Assembly: GCA_003168335.1 (NCBI GenBank)
Contig: PMSM01000002.1
Coordinates: 186,001-250,000, forward strand
Direction: 5' to 3'
Source: Blastocatellia bacterium
GTDB taxonomy: Bacteria; Acidobacteriota; Blastocatellia; Pyrinomonadales; Pyrinomonadaceae
Length of the DNA: 64,000 nucleotides
Positions within the stretch are counted from its first letter, which is position 1. Each line of letters opens with the position of its first letter. The translations under genes were made by a program, and so were the position numbers. Shown here piece after piece: positions 42,713 to 53,500 of this stretch. Below the pieces are notes generated by a model. That model was given only the letters and a program-made list of their open reading frames with translations, did no database searches and had not been told where the DNA came from.

Positions 42713-45091
42713 TCACGGTCCCGCAGCCGGGCGCGCATCCGGCGAATGCATCTGGTAATTGACCGGCGGCTCGGAGCCCAGAAGATAGCGGACGAAATAG
42801 TCCCAGCGGCGGCGCGTCATGTAGTTGCCGGCATTGCCGTATCCATGGTGCTGGTTAGGTAGTAACAGCAGATCGAAGTCCTTGTTCGCTTTGATCAGCG
42901 CGTCGACGACCAGCAGCGTGTTGTTCGGCGGCACATTGTCGTCCATCGTGCCGTGCGCCAGCAGCAAATGTCCCTTCAGGTTCTTTGCCAGGTTCTGATT
43001 TGCCTGGTCGTCATAGTTAGACGCGTTATTGGCTTTAGGTTCCAACAACCCCTGATACATCTCGCCCCAATCATCTTCGTACTCGCGGTTGTCGTGATTT
43101 CCTGATTCAGCGATGCCGACTTTGAAAAAGTCCGGATAGCGAAACATCGCGTCGGCAGTTGCATAGCCGCCGCCCGAATGTCCGTAGATGCCGGCGCGCT
43201 CGATGTCAATCCATGGATAAGTCGCGGCGAGTTGCTTCATGCCGCTGACTTGATCCGGCAGGGTGTTATCACCCATGTTGGCATAGTAAAAATCATGAAA
43301 ACTCTTTGATCGAAGGGGATTTCCCATTCCTTCAATCTCCACCACGATAAAGCCGAGTTCCGCCAAGGCCTGACAATCGCCGCGAGCAGCCAGAAACGAC
43401 CAACTGCCGACACTTCCTCCCTGCGGACCGGGATAGATGTGATTGACGATCGGGTATTTCTTGTTCGGATCAAGGTTCGTCGGCTTGAACATCAAACCAT
43501 ACAGATTGGTTACGCCGTCGCGCGCCTTGACGGTAATCGGGACTGGCGGTTTCCAACCCGTTGCCAGCAACCTGGAGATGTCGGTCTTCTCGATAGTAGT
43601 AATCAATTTGCCGTTCTCGTCTCGCAAAACGGCGACCGGAGCGACGTCCGGCTGTGAATAGTTATCGACAAAGAAGCGGCCCGAAGGTGAAAGTGTAATC
43701 TCGTGATTTCCCTCGTCCGGGGTGAGCAGCGAGAGGTTCTTACCGTCAAATCCTACCCGATATAAATGCTTGAAGTATGGATTGCGACCCTGTTCACGAC
43801 CTGCGGCGAGAAAGTAAAGCAGGTGATTCTTCTGGTCCACCCGCAGCACGTCAGTCACGGCCCAATCGCCCTTCGTGATCTGGTTCTTCAGCCGTCCGGA
43901 CACGGAATCGTAGAGATAGAGATGACCCCAGTTGTCTCGCTCTGAAAACCAGATCACTTCATGAGAGGCCGGCAGGTAACGCCAGTTCCACTGGTTCTGG
44001 CCCGACTCAAAGTGGGTTGCCACTTTTTCTTCGAGCACGTCACGCACCGCACCGTTCAAGTCGGCGATGCGCAGCTGCGCCTCTTTGTGATCGCGCGAGA
44101 CTGAGACGAACGCCAACTCAGAGGAATCGGGATTCCACTCGGCGTCGGCTAATTCAGTTCCGCGGCAGGCGATATTGTCACAGACCGTCGAGCGGTGCTG
44201 ATCGGGCGGCATCTTCAGACGGATTACCCGCGGCTGGTCCACATCGATTATGACCCGCTGAATTGTGGTCACGACCGGGTCACCCGGCAAGGGGTACTTC
44301 CAGGCTTGCAGCACGGGATGTCCGACTTTAGTTTCGACCAGATACATCTCACCAACTTTGCGCTGGTCCTGTTGAAAGGTGGCGATCTTCTTCGAATCCG
44401 GAGACCAAAGCAGAATCGCGCGATCGCTGTGAACCCAGCCCGCGTTGTCGGTCGCGTAGCCAAAGTCCTTCAGGCCGTCGGTGGTCAGTTGGGTTTCCTT
44501 GCCGCCGGCCACATCGCGAACCCACAGATTGAAATCGCGGATGAAGGCCGCGCGCTTCTTGTCGGGCGACAGCACCTCAATAGCAGCTCCGGCTCTGCCG
44601 CGGGGCGTGCCGGAACCGGGGTCAGCGCTGCCTTCAACCATGCACTGGTTGGTTTGCAGAACGCAGCTCCAGCGTCGTTGCCGGACGGTGAATGAGATCG
44701 TTCGCTCGTCGGCGGAGAAATCGAATTGAGTGAACGGCAGATGATGCGCGTCGTAAGTCGTGCCGGCAGCCGCCGACAGAGCTGCCGCGACGTTCGCGTG
44801 ATTGAAGGCCGGCGCGCGAGTCCCTTTCACAGGATCGACCAGCAGAAACTCACTGCCATCCGGTGTCGTGACCCGATACCAAAAGCGATCGCCCGGTAAC
44901 CAACTCGGACGCACGCCGGATCTGAACACCAGAGGCGCGGTGTTGTAAGCCAGCACCTTTTCAGCGCGCGCGTAGTCCGCTGCGGTGAACGTGCGGGGGG
45001 CATCGGCGGCGCGCTGCTGGGCGACAACTGAAATCGTCGTGAACAGGCTAGCCGCAAGAATCGCGAGTTTTGGCAGTTTGGAAATGTCCAT
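42713..45091 (-). CDS. Secreted dipeptidyl peptidase IV-like S9B peptidase
   Basis: A serine peptidase of about 792 aa with a signal peptide. The ATG at 45091 is favoured over 45103 because GGGAG lies between them at ribosome-site distance. The N-terminal eight-bladed propeller (about 60-520) includes 'SPDKKRAAFIRDFNLWVRD' and 'WSPDSKKIATFQQD'. The catalytic domain has the nucleophile in 'YGHSGGGYATADAM' (Ser near 638), Asp in 'TMDDNVPPNNT' and His in 'NQHHGYGNAGNYMTRRRWDYF'. It releases N-terminal dipeptides, typically X-Pro, outside the cytoplasm. It is followed downstream by convergent genes and preceded on the same strand by another large peptidase, suggesting a peptide-scavenging operon. 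Confidence 0.93.
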   Translation of the reverse strand: MDISKLPKLAILAASLFTTISVVAQQRAADAPRTFTAADYARAEKVLAYNTAPLVFRSGVRPSWLPGDRFWYRVTTPDGSEFLLVDPVKGTRAPAFNHANVAAALSAAAGTTYDAHHLPFTQFDFSADERTISFTVRQRRWSCVLQTNQCMVEGSADPGSGTPRGRAGAAIEVLSPDKKRAAFIRDFNLWVRDVAGGKETQLTTDGLKDFGYATDNAGWVHSDRAILLWSPDSKKIATFQQDQRKVGEMYLVETKVGHPVLQAWKYPLPGDPVVTTIQRVIIDVDQPRVIRLKMPPDQHRSTVCDNIACRGTELADAEWNPDSSELAFVSVSRDHKEAQLRIADLNGAVRDVLEEKVATHFESGQNQWNWRYLPASHEVIWFSERDNWGHLYLYDSVSGRLKNQITKGDWAVTDVLRVDQKNHLLYFLAAGREQGRNPYFKHLYRVGFDGKNLSLLTPDEGNHEITLSPSGRFFVDNYSQPDVAPVAVLRDENGKLITTIEKTDISRLLATGWKPPVPITVKARDGVTNLYGLMFKPTNLDPNKKYPIVNHIYPGPQGGSVGSWSFLAARGDCQALAELGFIVVEIEGMGNPLRSKSFHDFYYANMGDNTLPDQVSGMKQLAATYPWIDIERAGIYGHSGGGYATADAMFRYPDFFKVGIAESGNHDNREYEDDWGEMYQGLLEPKANNASNYDDQANQNLAKNLKGHLLLAHGTMDDNVPPNNTLLVVDALIKANKDFDLLLLPNQHHGYGNAGNYMTRRRWDYFVRYLLGSEPPVNYQMHSPDARPAAGP

Positions 45092-45126
45092 GTGTGCTCC
45101 CATTCTTGATTATTCGTTACGCTGGC

Positions 45127-47292
45127 CTACTTCATCACCGGCAAACTCAAATGTGATGGGTAGCGGGCCGACTCGTATACTCGCTGCGTGGCGACCTGAT
45201 AATCCGCAGCCTGCGCTTTAAGAATATTCTCGACGAACTTTTGCGGATTGCGATCGTACAGCGGGAACCAGGTGCTCTGGACCTGAACCATCACCCGATG
45301 TCCTTTCTTAAAGCAGTGGTTGTTGCCGTGTAGATCGATCACGTATTCATTGACCTGATTGGCCACAATCGGCGTGGGCTTCGTAAAGCTCTGCCGGAAT
45401 CTCCCGCGGAAGATTTCATCGGCCACCATCAATTGGTACCCAGCCATCTTCTTGTCTTCAGGATATTCGTCGGGATAGACATCGATTAGTTTCGCCACCC
45501 AATCGCTGTCGGTGCCGGTGGTCGAGGCGAAAAGATGCGCGACGATGTCACCAGTGATGGTTAGGTCCTCACTCAGAAACTCGGTCTCCCACGTAAGCAC
45601 ATCGTTTCTACCCTGAAGAAATCGCTGATCCGCCACCAGCCACGTGTACCATCCCGATCCGGAGCCGTAGGTCGGTTGAATCGGCCGCTTACGATACGGC
45701 ACCGGGTTGGCTGGATCGGACACGTAACTTTCAAATTCCGGCTCCTGGTTCGGCGTTGGCTTTTCAAACGAGAGCTGCTTGCCGTTTCGCAAAAAGATGT
45801 CGCGCTCGACTGCCTCTCTTGGCGGCCAGCGATCCGAAGTTGTCCATTTGTTTGTGCCCGTTTGAAAAGTAACCGCTTCCGATTCGTTTAGCTTTCCCTG
45901 GTCTTTAAGAAAGTACGCAAACCATGGCGCTTGAATCTGAGCACGAAAGTACAGCCCCGTCGAGCTGCCGAAACTTATGGCACCCAAACCTCTCCCGAAA
46001 CCACCCCACCCGCCATGATTCCAGGGACCAAGCACGACAAAATTCTTGCTGTCCTGATCATGCTTTTCCAATGCTTCGTAAGTCGCTAAGGCACCGTAGA
46101 AATCCTCCTGGTCCCACCAGCCGCCGACCACCAGCGTCGGCACGGTTGTTTGCTTCAGATAACGCTGGGCCGCACGCGCTTTCCAGTAATCGTCATAATT
46201 GGGGTGGGCGACGAAAGCATCCCAGGTCGGCAACTTCCCTTTAAACTCGTCGCTGATTTTCGAAAGCGATCCCAACCCGAGATACCAATCGAAAGCGTCG
46301 GGCTTATCGAGCGTGACGTCCGTGTCCTCCTTTGACGATTCCATCGACTTCACATACTCGTACCCGTAGGTTTCACGGAAGGCGCCGTTGTGAAAAAAAT
46401 CGTCGCCGAGCCACGTGTCGGTCATCGGGGCTTGCGGCGAGGAAGCTCTTAATGCGGGATGGGCATCGATCGTGGCGACTGCCGCCAGCCATCCGTCATA
46501 CGAAACACCGAGTATGCCGACACGGCCGTTGTTCTTCGCGACGTTCTTCACCAGCCAGTCAATCGTGTCGTAGGTGTCGGTGCTCTCATCAATCGATTTG
46601 CGGTCCTTTTTATCGCGCAGCGGGCGATTCATGACAAATTGTCCCTCCGACGCATAGCGACCGCGAATGTCCTGCGCCACGAAAATGTAGCCGTCTTTGA
46701 CTAATTCTTTATAACGGCGATTGATTCCATCCGCAGTGGTCTGGGCGATTCCGTAGGGTGTCCGGTTCATCAGGATGGGCAGTGCTTCCGCGATATTCTG
46801 AGGCGAGAAGATTAAGGTGTGCAGCTTCACACCGTCGCGCATGGGAATCATCTCTTCGCGCCGGGCAAACTGCACCGGGACCTCGATCGCCGGCCGACTA
46901 CTGGTCCGCTGCAGTTGGGTCTCCTGATTGTTCTGCCGCCAGATGGCGCCGGTCACTTTCCCCTGAGCGTCGCGGACAAACGTCGCCTGGACATCGGTGA
47001 CTTTGAGAAAGAACTTCGTCGCGCTTTCCGGGAAGATCTCGACCTTCTGCTGAGTGGTAGCTTGCACAAAGAACTTGTCGCCTTCGCGCCAGAACGAAAT
47101 CACCAGGTCAGGGTTAGCCGGAATGATGTACTGGCCGGCGAACTCGTCAAACAGCTGAGGATCGATTTTGACTTCCGTATGTTGCGGCTGTTGGGTGGTG
47201 GGGTTCTGCGCGATCCGGCCGGCTGAACTTGATTGGACCGTCAACAAAGCAAGGAAGCCGCACAACAACAGCAAAGAAGTCGTTCGTTTCAT
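45127..47292 (-). CDS. Secreted CocE/NonD-family alpha/beta hydrolase (X-Pro dipeptidyl peptidase S15-like)
   Basis: A 721-aa protein. The ATG at 47292 follows GGAG by 6 nt; a TTG at 47304 is part of that region. After the signal peptide, about residues 35-130 form a DUF3471-like beta domain ('FDEFAGQYIIPANPDLVISF'). The S15 hydrolase domain starts at 'MIPMRDGVKLHTLIF', with the nucleophile in 'GILGVSYDGWLAA' (Ser near 264), Asp in 'VVGGWWDQEDFYG' and His in 'LGPWNHGGWG'. A C-terminal jelly-roll ('LTITGDIVAHLFASTTGTDSDWVAKLIDVYP') completes the fold. Relatives are acyl-amino-acid ester hydrolases, cephalosporin acylases or X-Pro peptidases. It lies 36 nt upstream of the DPP IV gene, the same strand, so both are probably one transcript. 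Confidence 0.92.
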   Translation of the reverse strand: MKRTTSLLLLCGFLALLTVQSSSAGRIAQNPTTQQPQHTEVKIDPQLFDEFAGQYIIPANPDLVISFWREGDKFFVQATTQQKVEIFPESATKFFLKVTDVQATFVRDAQGKVTGAIWRQNNQETQLQRTSSRPAIEVPVQFARREEMIPMRDGVKLHTLIFSPQNIAEALPILMNRTPYGIAQTTADGINRRYKELVKDGYIFVAQDIRGRYASEGQFVMNRPLRDKKDRKSIDESTDTYDTIDWLVKNVAKNNGRVGILGVSYDGWLAAVATIDAHPALRASSPQAPMTDTWLGDDFFHNGAFRETYGYEYVKSMESSKEDTDVTLDKPDAFDWYLGLGSLSKISDEFKGKLPTWDAFVAHPNYDDYWKARAAQRYLKQTTVPTLVVGGWWDQEDFYGALATYEALEKHDQDSKNFVVLGPWNHGGWGGFGRGLGAISFGSSTGLYFRAQIQAPWFAYFLKDQGKLNESEAVTFQTGTNKWTTSDRWPPREAVERDIFLRNGKQLSFEKPTPNQEPEFESYVSDPANPVPYRKRPIQPTYGSGSGWYTWLVADQRFLQGRNDVLTWETEFLSEDLTITGDIVAHLFASTTGTDSDWVAKLIDVYPDEYPEDKKMAGYQLMVADEIFRGRFRQSFTKPTPIVANQVNEYVIDLHGNNHCFKKGHRVMVQVQSTWFPLYDRNPQKFVENILKAQAADYQVATQRVYESARYPSHLSLPVMK

Positions 47293-47427
47293 GGTCATCT
47301 CCAAAGACTAGCGGAATTAGCGTGGATTACTTTATATGGGTAACGCACAGGGCTTGCAAGCGGTGGCCGGCACGAGGATAGTATCGAAGCGCTGAATTCA
47401 GCGGGGTCTGCATAGCGAGAAAAGTCG

Positions 47428-48063
47428 ATGCGAAGAACCGTGGCCCATAACCTGACCGGGCTGGTGTGTATCATTGCTGCCTGCGGCGCGGCAGCTGGAC
47501 AGTACATCTCTGCCGATACTTATACGCGCTACGAATTGCTGGCGCCGGACACTCATCAGTTCAAAATTTATTACGAAGTGACAGAGACTCGCGCGGGTGC
47601 GCGTTATCACTTCAACCAGATTCGCGAAGGTAGCGAAGCGTCGGATGAATCGGTGATCGATCTGGCGACGGGCCAGCCTTTGAAGTTTGAGGTCGTGACG
47701 GGAGCACAAGCAAAAACTGACTCCCCTTCCGAGAACTTCAGTGCTACCGCTCGTTACATCAAAGTGCACCTGGCTCATCCCGTGTCTGACCGCGGTGAGT
47801 ATCGTCTGGCAATTATCAAGACTTACAAAGATGACAAGAGTTATTACACTGAAGGCGACCAAATCGTTTTCAAACGTCCGTTGGGAATACCACGCGACAG
47901 CATCGTGCTGCCGGCCGGCTACGAAATCGTTTCGTGTTCAGTCGCGACGCAAGTGTTCCGGGAAGCGGATGGCCGCTTGAAACTCGCGTTCGTTAATCCC
48001 GGCAGCGGCGGGCAACTCGAAGTTGCGATCCGGGCGAGGAAGTTGTCGCCGAAGAAAGCGTAA
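47428..48063 (+). CDS. Secreted protein of unknown function, paralog 1
   Basis: A 211-aa protein with a signal peptide (about 1-24). The mature chain is beta-rich, with 'DTHQFKIYYEVTETRAGARYHFNQIREGSEASDESVIDLATGQPL' and 'YKDDKSYYTEGDQIVFKRPLGIPRDSIVLPAGYEIVS'. The downstream gene encodes a paralog with the same motif order. No known domain is recognised. The two are in tandem, 34 nt apart, and divergent from the CocE-like peptidase. Confidence 0.75.
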   Translation: MRRTVAHNLTGLVCIIAACGAAAGQYISADTYTRYELLAPDTHQFKIYYEVTETRAGARYHFNQIREGSEASDESVIDLATGQPLKFEVVTGAQAKTDSPSENFSATARYIKVHLAHPVSDRGEYRLAIIKTYKDDKSYYTEGDQIVFKRPLGIPRDSIVLPAGYEIVSCSVATQVFREADGRLKLAFVNPGSGGQLEVAIRARKLSPKKA

Positions 48064-48097
48064 GCAGCATCAATCGGCAAAGAAATCTGAGCTAACA

Positions 48098-48757
48098 ATG
48101 AAGAGGTCGCGAACGCAGATCATTTTGTCTTTCTGTTTGTGCTGTTTGTGCCTTTTCGCGGCCATAATCGGGAGCGCGCAGAATCCGCAACCCAATCTCA
48201 CCGAACGCGGCTATCAAGATCGTGAGATCCTCTACGAGCTTCAGTCTCCCGAGTCGCACGCGTTTCGCATCACTCACGACTACACCGCCCGTAAAGTCGG
48301 CGAAGAATACTATTTCAATGTTGTACGTGCCGGCAGCCATGTGTCTGATCCGAGCAGCATCGATCTCGACACTGGCGAAAAGCTGAAGTGGGAAGTAATC
48401 AGCGGCAAGCAGGCCTCAGAACGCAAGCTTCCCCTCACCGATCCGATCAAAGACGATTCTGAGATCGTTGTCACTCATCTAACTCGCGCGCTTGAGGCCG
48501 GGACGACCAACCGAATTCGCTTGATGGAAACCTACGCTGATCCGAAGAGTTACTATCTCGACGGTGATGAGTTGGTTTGGGACCGAAGCTTTGGCCGCTT
48601 GCGTAACACCGTGGTGCTGCCGCTGGGTTGGTACCTCACCACTCTCGCCGCGCCCGCTACGATCGCGACGCTGGCAGACGGGCGAGTCTCAGTCTATGTA
48701 GTGAATCCTCGCAACGATGATGTGCGCGTGTACCTGCGCGCGCGCCGGCGTCAGTGA
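48098..48757 (+). CDS. Secreted protein of unknown function, paralog 2
   Basis: A 219-aa protein starting at the ATG at 48098, which opens a signal peptide ('IILSFCLCCLCLFAAIIGSAQ'); an earlier in-frame start at 48023 overlaps the previous gene. It matches paralog 1 along the whole mature part: 'ESHAFRITHDYTARKVGEEYYFNVVRAGSHVSDPSSIDLDTGEKL' and 'YADPKSYYLDGDELVWDRSFGRLRNTVVLPLGWYLTT'. The invariant core is SYY-x(2)-GDE/Q-x-V and VVLP-x-G. This indicates a gene duplication that has diverged moderately. Function unknown. Confidence 0.78.
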   Translation: MKRSRTQIILSFCLCCLCLFAAIIGSAQNPQPNLTERGYQDREILYELQSPESHAFRITHDYTARKVGEEYYFNVVRAGSHVSDPSSIDLDTGEKLKWEVISGKQASERKLPLTDPIKDDSEIVVTHLTRALEAGTTNRIRLMETYADPKSYYLDGDELVWDRSFGRLRNTVVLPLGWYLTTLAAPATIATLADGRVSVYVVNPRNDDVRVYLRARRRQ

Positions 48758-48766
48758 GCAGACGGG

Positions 48767-48842
48767 TGTTTAGAGTACCGACTTTAGTCGGGTCCTTTCA
48801 AAATCCTAGAAGCCCGACTGAAGTCGGTACTCTGAACGCCTG
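48767..48842. repeat. Family C palindromic repeat
   Basis: TTTAGAGTACCGACTTTAGT and CCGACTGAAGTCGGTACTCT, closing with 'GAACGCCTG', the same end as the copy at 4105-4178. From 48843 to 48950 nothing is seen; a lone family E arm follows at 48953-48979. Confidence 0.85.
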
Positions 48843-48981
48843 ATCCCAAATTGACCGACTACCTGGCCGAAAACCTGGCCTAACGTAACCAACTGATATG
48901 GCTTTGGTCTCGCTTTCCGAACTATCGACGTTGGTCTAGAGTGAACAAGAGAAAAGCGGTGACAAGTCACCGCACTCCAAA

Positions 48982-50133
48982 TCAGGATCGAGACTCGCCC
49001 AGACGCTCTGCCAAACAACATCCCTGCTGCCACCAATGCGGCCGCGCCGCCCAGATCGCGCGGATGGGTTGGGACCTGAAATTACCGATCGCGTCTCGGG
49101 TGCTGCAAACCTTCACCTCACCATTCGCCTGGATCTGAAGGGTAGTGGCGGCGCTGCAAAGCAGTTGCCGCTCATGAGCACTGTGCGACTGAATCGCCAC
49201 GCGAGAGCCGGCCGGATCCAGAAAGTAAGGAATCATCACGTTGAGTTGCGCCAGGCTATTCGCAATCGGTAGTCCCAGCTTCTTCAGCTCGCCCAATTGT
49301 CTGACAACCGTCACCGTTTTCACGGCGTCGTCGGGCCAGGTCTCGCTGTGCTCAAACCAGCTCGGGTCTTCGGACGTGTTGTAGTTCTGTTCGATCGGCT
49401 GATAGAAGACTTCGAGTCCATGTCTGGCAGCGAAGCGCGCCACGTCACAAACATCATCGAGGTTCTGCCGCATGATTACGGTCTTGAGACGAATGTCCAG
49501 TTTGAGACCGTGCTCCCGGCGCATGCGCGTTAGAGTTTGAATGGTCCGTTCGGTGCGCTCTGAAAAGTTTTCACGGCCGCGGATTAAGTTGTGCGTCTCT
49601 CCGATGCCGTCAAAGGAAATTGTAATACGCCCGGGGCGCGCTAAAGCCACCCTCTCAATCTTCGACTGATCTTCCCAGAAGCCATGACTCAGCAACTCGA
49701 TAAATAAACCAAGCGAGCTGCCGTAAGACACCAGGTCGATCGTGTCAGCGTTCAGCAGCGCTTCGCCGCCGGTCAAGACAACCTGCACGGGGCCGAGCCA
49801 ACGCCGTAGATCCGAAAGTAATTCTCGCCACTCGCCCAGTGAGGGCCGATCCTCCTGCCCGCGATTTTTCCAGATGTCACAGTGAATGCAGCGGGCATTA
49901 CAGCGCTCTGTCAACAGCAGCGCGATCGATGTCGGCCGGCAGAACGAAGCGACGCGGCCGCCCAGAAACGTGCGGAGCCGGTAATTGATTCCTTCGTGCA
50001 GCCGGCGATAGCTGAATATGGATGATTGCGCCGTGAAAACCTCCAGCAGATGGCCTCGACCAAAGAGGCGGGATGTCGGACGGTGCATTAGCAAGCGACA
50101 AGCCAGAAAGGGACCACGGCGATTTGTTAGCAA
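48982..50133 (-). CDS. Radical SAM/SPASM-domain protein
   Basis: A 383-aa radical SAM enzyme. The [4Fe-4S] ligands are C78-x3-C82-x2-C85 in 'LTERCNARCIHCDIWKN'. 'VVLTGGEALLNAD' is the SAM-binding GGE motif. A C-terminal SPASM-like region has Cys in 'RQLLCSAATTLQIQANGEVKVCS' and a final 'GCC', enough for one auxiliary cluster but not clearly two. Enzymes of this type modify ribosomal peptides, activate quinohaemoproteins or act in cofactor assembly. No precursor peptide gene is obvious nearby, but a short one could be missed. An internal ATG at codon 16 ('MHRPTSRLF') is an alternative start. Confidence 0.88.
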   Translation of the reverse strand: MLTNRRGPFLACRLLMHRPTSRLFGRGHLLEVFTAQSSIFSYRRLHEGINYRLRTFLGGRVASFCRPTSIALLLTERCNARCIHCDIWKNRGQEDRPSLGEWRELLSDLRRWLGPVQVVLTGGEALLNADTIDLVSYGSSLGLFIELLSHGFWEDQSKIERVALARPGRITISFDGIGETHNLIRGRENFSERTERTIQTLTRMRREHGLKLDIRLKTVIMRQNLDDVCDVARFAARHGLEVFYQPIEQNYNTSEDPSWFEHSETWPDDAVKTVTVVRQLGELKKLGLPIANSLAQLNVMIPYFLDPAGSRVAIQSHSAHERQLLCSAATTLQIQANGEVKVCSTRDAIGNFRSQPIRAIWAARPHWWQQGCCLAERLGESRS

Positions 50134-50149
50134 TTCGGGAGTTTCACGG

Positions 50150-50554
50150 AGAAGGTGGCCAGCGCCTGATAAGGTCGCTGCGCAATATCTCTCGGATCAA
50201 ACCCGCGTGATCCGTAAAATTTCGCAGGGTGGGTCGATAAGAAAGTTGAAGTGGTGTCTTATCAATTTGAGAGATCGACTTGCCCGGAAAGCGATCCACG
50301 AAACAACACAAAGCGGTAAATATGTTTTGCTCGTGCGGTTTCGTGTGCTTTCGTGGATCGCTGTTGCTTAGTTGAAAGAGAACACGAAAAGCAAATAGAT
50401 AAGACACTATCGCACTTGGACACGTCTGGCGCGACAGACGCGCTTCGACTATAATCCGCTCTCCCTGAATTACTATTGGACTTCGTTCACAAAACCGAGC
50501 GCGAAGACTGGCCAGCCGTTAGAGAAGCCAGCCGCGGAATACTTTGGGCACACT
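50150..50554. repeat. Intergenic region with family J inverted repeats
   Basis: Nested pairs: GTGTCTTATCAATTT near 50252 with AAATAGATAAGACAC near 50393, and inside them AGCGATCCACGAAACAACAC with GTGTGCTTTCGTGGATCGCT. No gene is seen between 50134 and 50554. A TATAAT at 50450 could be a -10 box for the downstream gene but has no -35 at normal distance. Confidence 0.6.
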
Positions 50555-53500
50555 ATGAGGAGACTAACTTCGATGTTCCCCTGCATCCGTTCAATTCTGC
50601 CTGCAACCCGCTTAGTCACGCTGATCTTGATCGCGTTTGTTGTTCCGCTTTCGGTCCTTGCACAGACCGAAGCCGCGTCTCAGAAACCGACGCCGGAAGC
50701 AGAGGCCAAACAACAGCCGTCACCCGAAGCTAAGCCCGAAGCCACAAAAAGGCCTGACCAGGCTGGCGCTGAAGATGAAAACCGGCCGCGCGATCCAATG
50801 TCGTCGCCGACTTTCAACGGATTGAGATTGCGTTCCATCGGCCCGGCATTTACTTCGGGTCGAGTGAGCGGGTTTGCGGTGGATCCGAATCATCCCGCGC
50901 ACTACTTCGTCGCGGCGGCTTCAGGGGGAGTGTGGAAGACCGTCAACAACGGCACGACGTGGACGCCAGTCTTTGACCGGGAAGGATCGTATTCGATTGG
51001 CGCCATCGCCCTCGATCCCAAAAATCCGCTGACGGTCTGGGTGGGCACGGGCGAGAACAACAGCCAACGCAGTGTCTCGTACGGCAACGGCCTCTATCGT
51101 TCGGATGACGGCGGTAAGAGCTGGAAGAACGTGGGACTGAAAACTTCCGAACACATCGGCCACATCGCTATCGATCCAAAGGATTCAAATATCGTCTACG
51201 TGGCCGCGCAGGGACCACTGTGGGGTCCGGGCGGAGATCGTGGTCTTTTCAAAACGACTGATAACGGCAAGACCTGGAAGAACATTCTGAACATCAGTGA
51301 GAACACCGGCGTCACGGATGTGGTCATCGACCCGCAAAATCCGGAAACGATTTATGCGGCTTCGTATCAACGCCGCCGTCACATGTGGACTTTGATTGAT
51401 GGCGGACCCGAAAGCGCGATCTATAAATCGACGGACGCCGGCGTGACCTGGAACAAAGTGCGGGCCGGCTTGCCAACAACTGAGTTGGGCCGCATCGGCC
51501 TGGCAATATCGCCGGTCGATCCGAATGTGATTTACGCGACAGTGGAAACCGGGGATCGCAAGGGCGGCATCTTTCGCTCGAATGATCGCGGGGGCAGTTG
51601 GGAAAGACGCAACGAGTTTGACGCGGGCGCGATGTACTACGCGCACGTCGTCGCCGACCCGAAGGACGTCGATCGGATTTATGTGATGAATGTTTTCCTG
51701 ATGGTGTCCGATGACGGTGGCCGGACCCTGCGACGACTCGGCGAGAAGTCAAAGCACGTCGACAATCACGAAATCTGGATCGACTCGAACAACACCGATC
51801 ATTATTTGGTCGGTTGCGACGGCGGTGTTTATGAAAGCCACGATCGGGGCGCGAATTGGGAGTTCAAACGCAACCTGCCGGTGACTCAGTTCTATGACAT
51901 CACCACCGACAACGCCACCCCTTTTTATAATGTGTATGGCGGCGCCCAGGACAACTTCGCCTTTGGCGGTCCGTCTCGTACGCGCAGTGCCTCGGGCATA
52001 GTCAATAGCGACTGGTTTGTTACCCAGGGCGGTGACGGTTTCCGCAGCCAGGTCGATCCTGAAGATCCGAACACCATCTATGCGGAACTACAACACGGCG
52101 TCCTCGTTCGCTTCGACAAGGTCACCGGCGAACGCCTGGGCGTTCAGCCGCAGGTCGGCCGCAACGAAGATCCTTTGCGCTGGAATTGGGACTCGCCTTT
52201 CATCATCAGTCCGCACTCACACACGCGCCTCTATTTTGCCGCCGACAAACTTTTCCGCAGCGATGATCGGGGCGATAGCTGGAAGGTCCTGAGCGGCCAG
52301 CTTTCACGCGGTCTGGATCGCGACAAGTTGCCGGTCATGGGCAAGATTTGGAGCATGGATGCCGTAGCCAAGAATCAATCTACTGCTTTCTTTGGCAACG
52401 CCTCGGCGCTGGCTGAATCGCCCAAGAAGGAAGGACTTATCTATGTCGGTACGGATGATGGCTTGATTCAGATAACCGAGGATGGCGGCAAGAACTGGCG
52501 CCGGGTTGAAAAGCTTCCGGACGTTCCTGAACTGGCTTATGTAAGTCGCATCGTGGCTTCGAATCATGATGCCAACACGGTCTATGTCGCGTTCGAGAAT
52601 CACCAGAGCGCGGACTTCAAGCCGTATCTTTTCAAGAGCACGGATGCCGGACGCACGTGGGTTTCGATTAAGAGCAATCTGCCGGTTAATGGTCCGGTCT
52701 GGTCGATTGCCGAAGATCACGTCAATCCGAATTTGCTTTTCGTTGGCAACGAGTACGGTCTCTACTTTTCGATAGACGGCGGACAAAAGTGGATTCAACT
52801 AAGGGGCGGGCTGCCGACGATCCAGGTTCGCGACCTCAACATTCAGAAACGCGAGAACGATCTGGTGCTCGGCACCTTCGGTCGCGGCATCTACATCCTG
52901 GATAACTACACGCCGCTGCGTTTGCTGAAGCCGGAAATGCTCAAACAGGATGGCCTGCTGTTTCCGGTTAAGGACGCATTGATGTACATCCAGTCGCAGC
53001 CTCTGGGCGGACGCGGCAAGAGTTTTCAGGGCGAATCATTTTACACGGCTGAGAATCCGCCGTTCGGCGCCACCTTTACCTACTATTTGAAGGAGGAGCT
53101 GAAGACCAGGAAAACGAAACGGCAGGAAGCGGAACGCGATGCGCAGAGAAAAGGTGCCGTGATTGGTTTGCCGACTCGATCAGATTTTCGGGCTGAAGAA
53201 GAAGAAGAAGCGCCGGCCGTTGTTTTCACCATCACCGACTCTTCAGGTCGCGTAGTGCGGCGATTAACGGGCCCAGTCACCGCGGGCATACAACGCGTCT
53301 CGTGGGATTTGCGTTATCCCGCGCCGGCTTTGCCGCCGCCGCCAAATCCGGAAGGCGAGGATCCTTTCAACGAAGGACCATCCGGACCGTTGGTCATGCC
53401 CGGCGCGTACAAGGTAAGTGTGGCTAAGAGAGTTGACGGCGTGTTCACGCCGCTCGGCCAGGCGCAGGAGTTTCAAGTGATCGTCGAAGGGCAAGAGCGC

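Noticed and set aside
50416-50455. Promoter TTGGAC / TATAAT before the BNR gene
   Set aside because: The spacing is 28 nt, far from the normal 17; only the -10-like box is noted.
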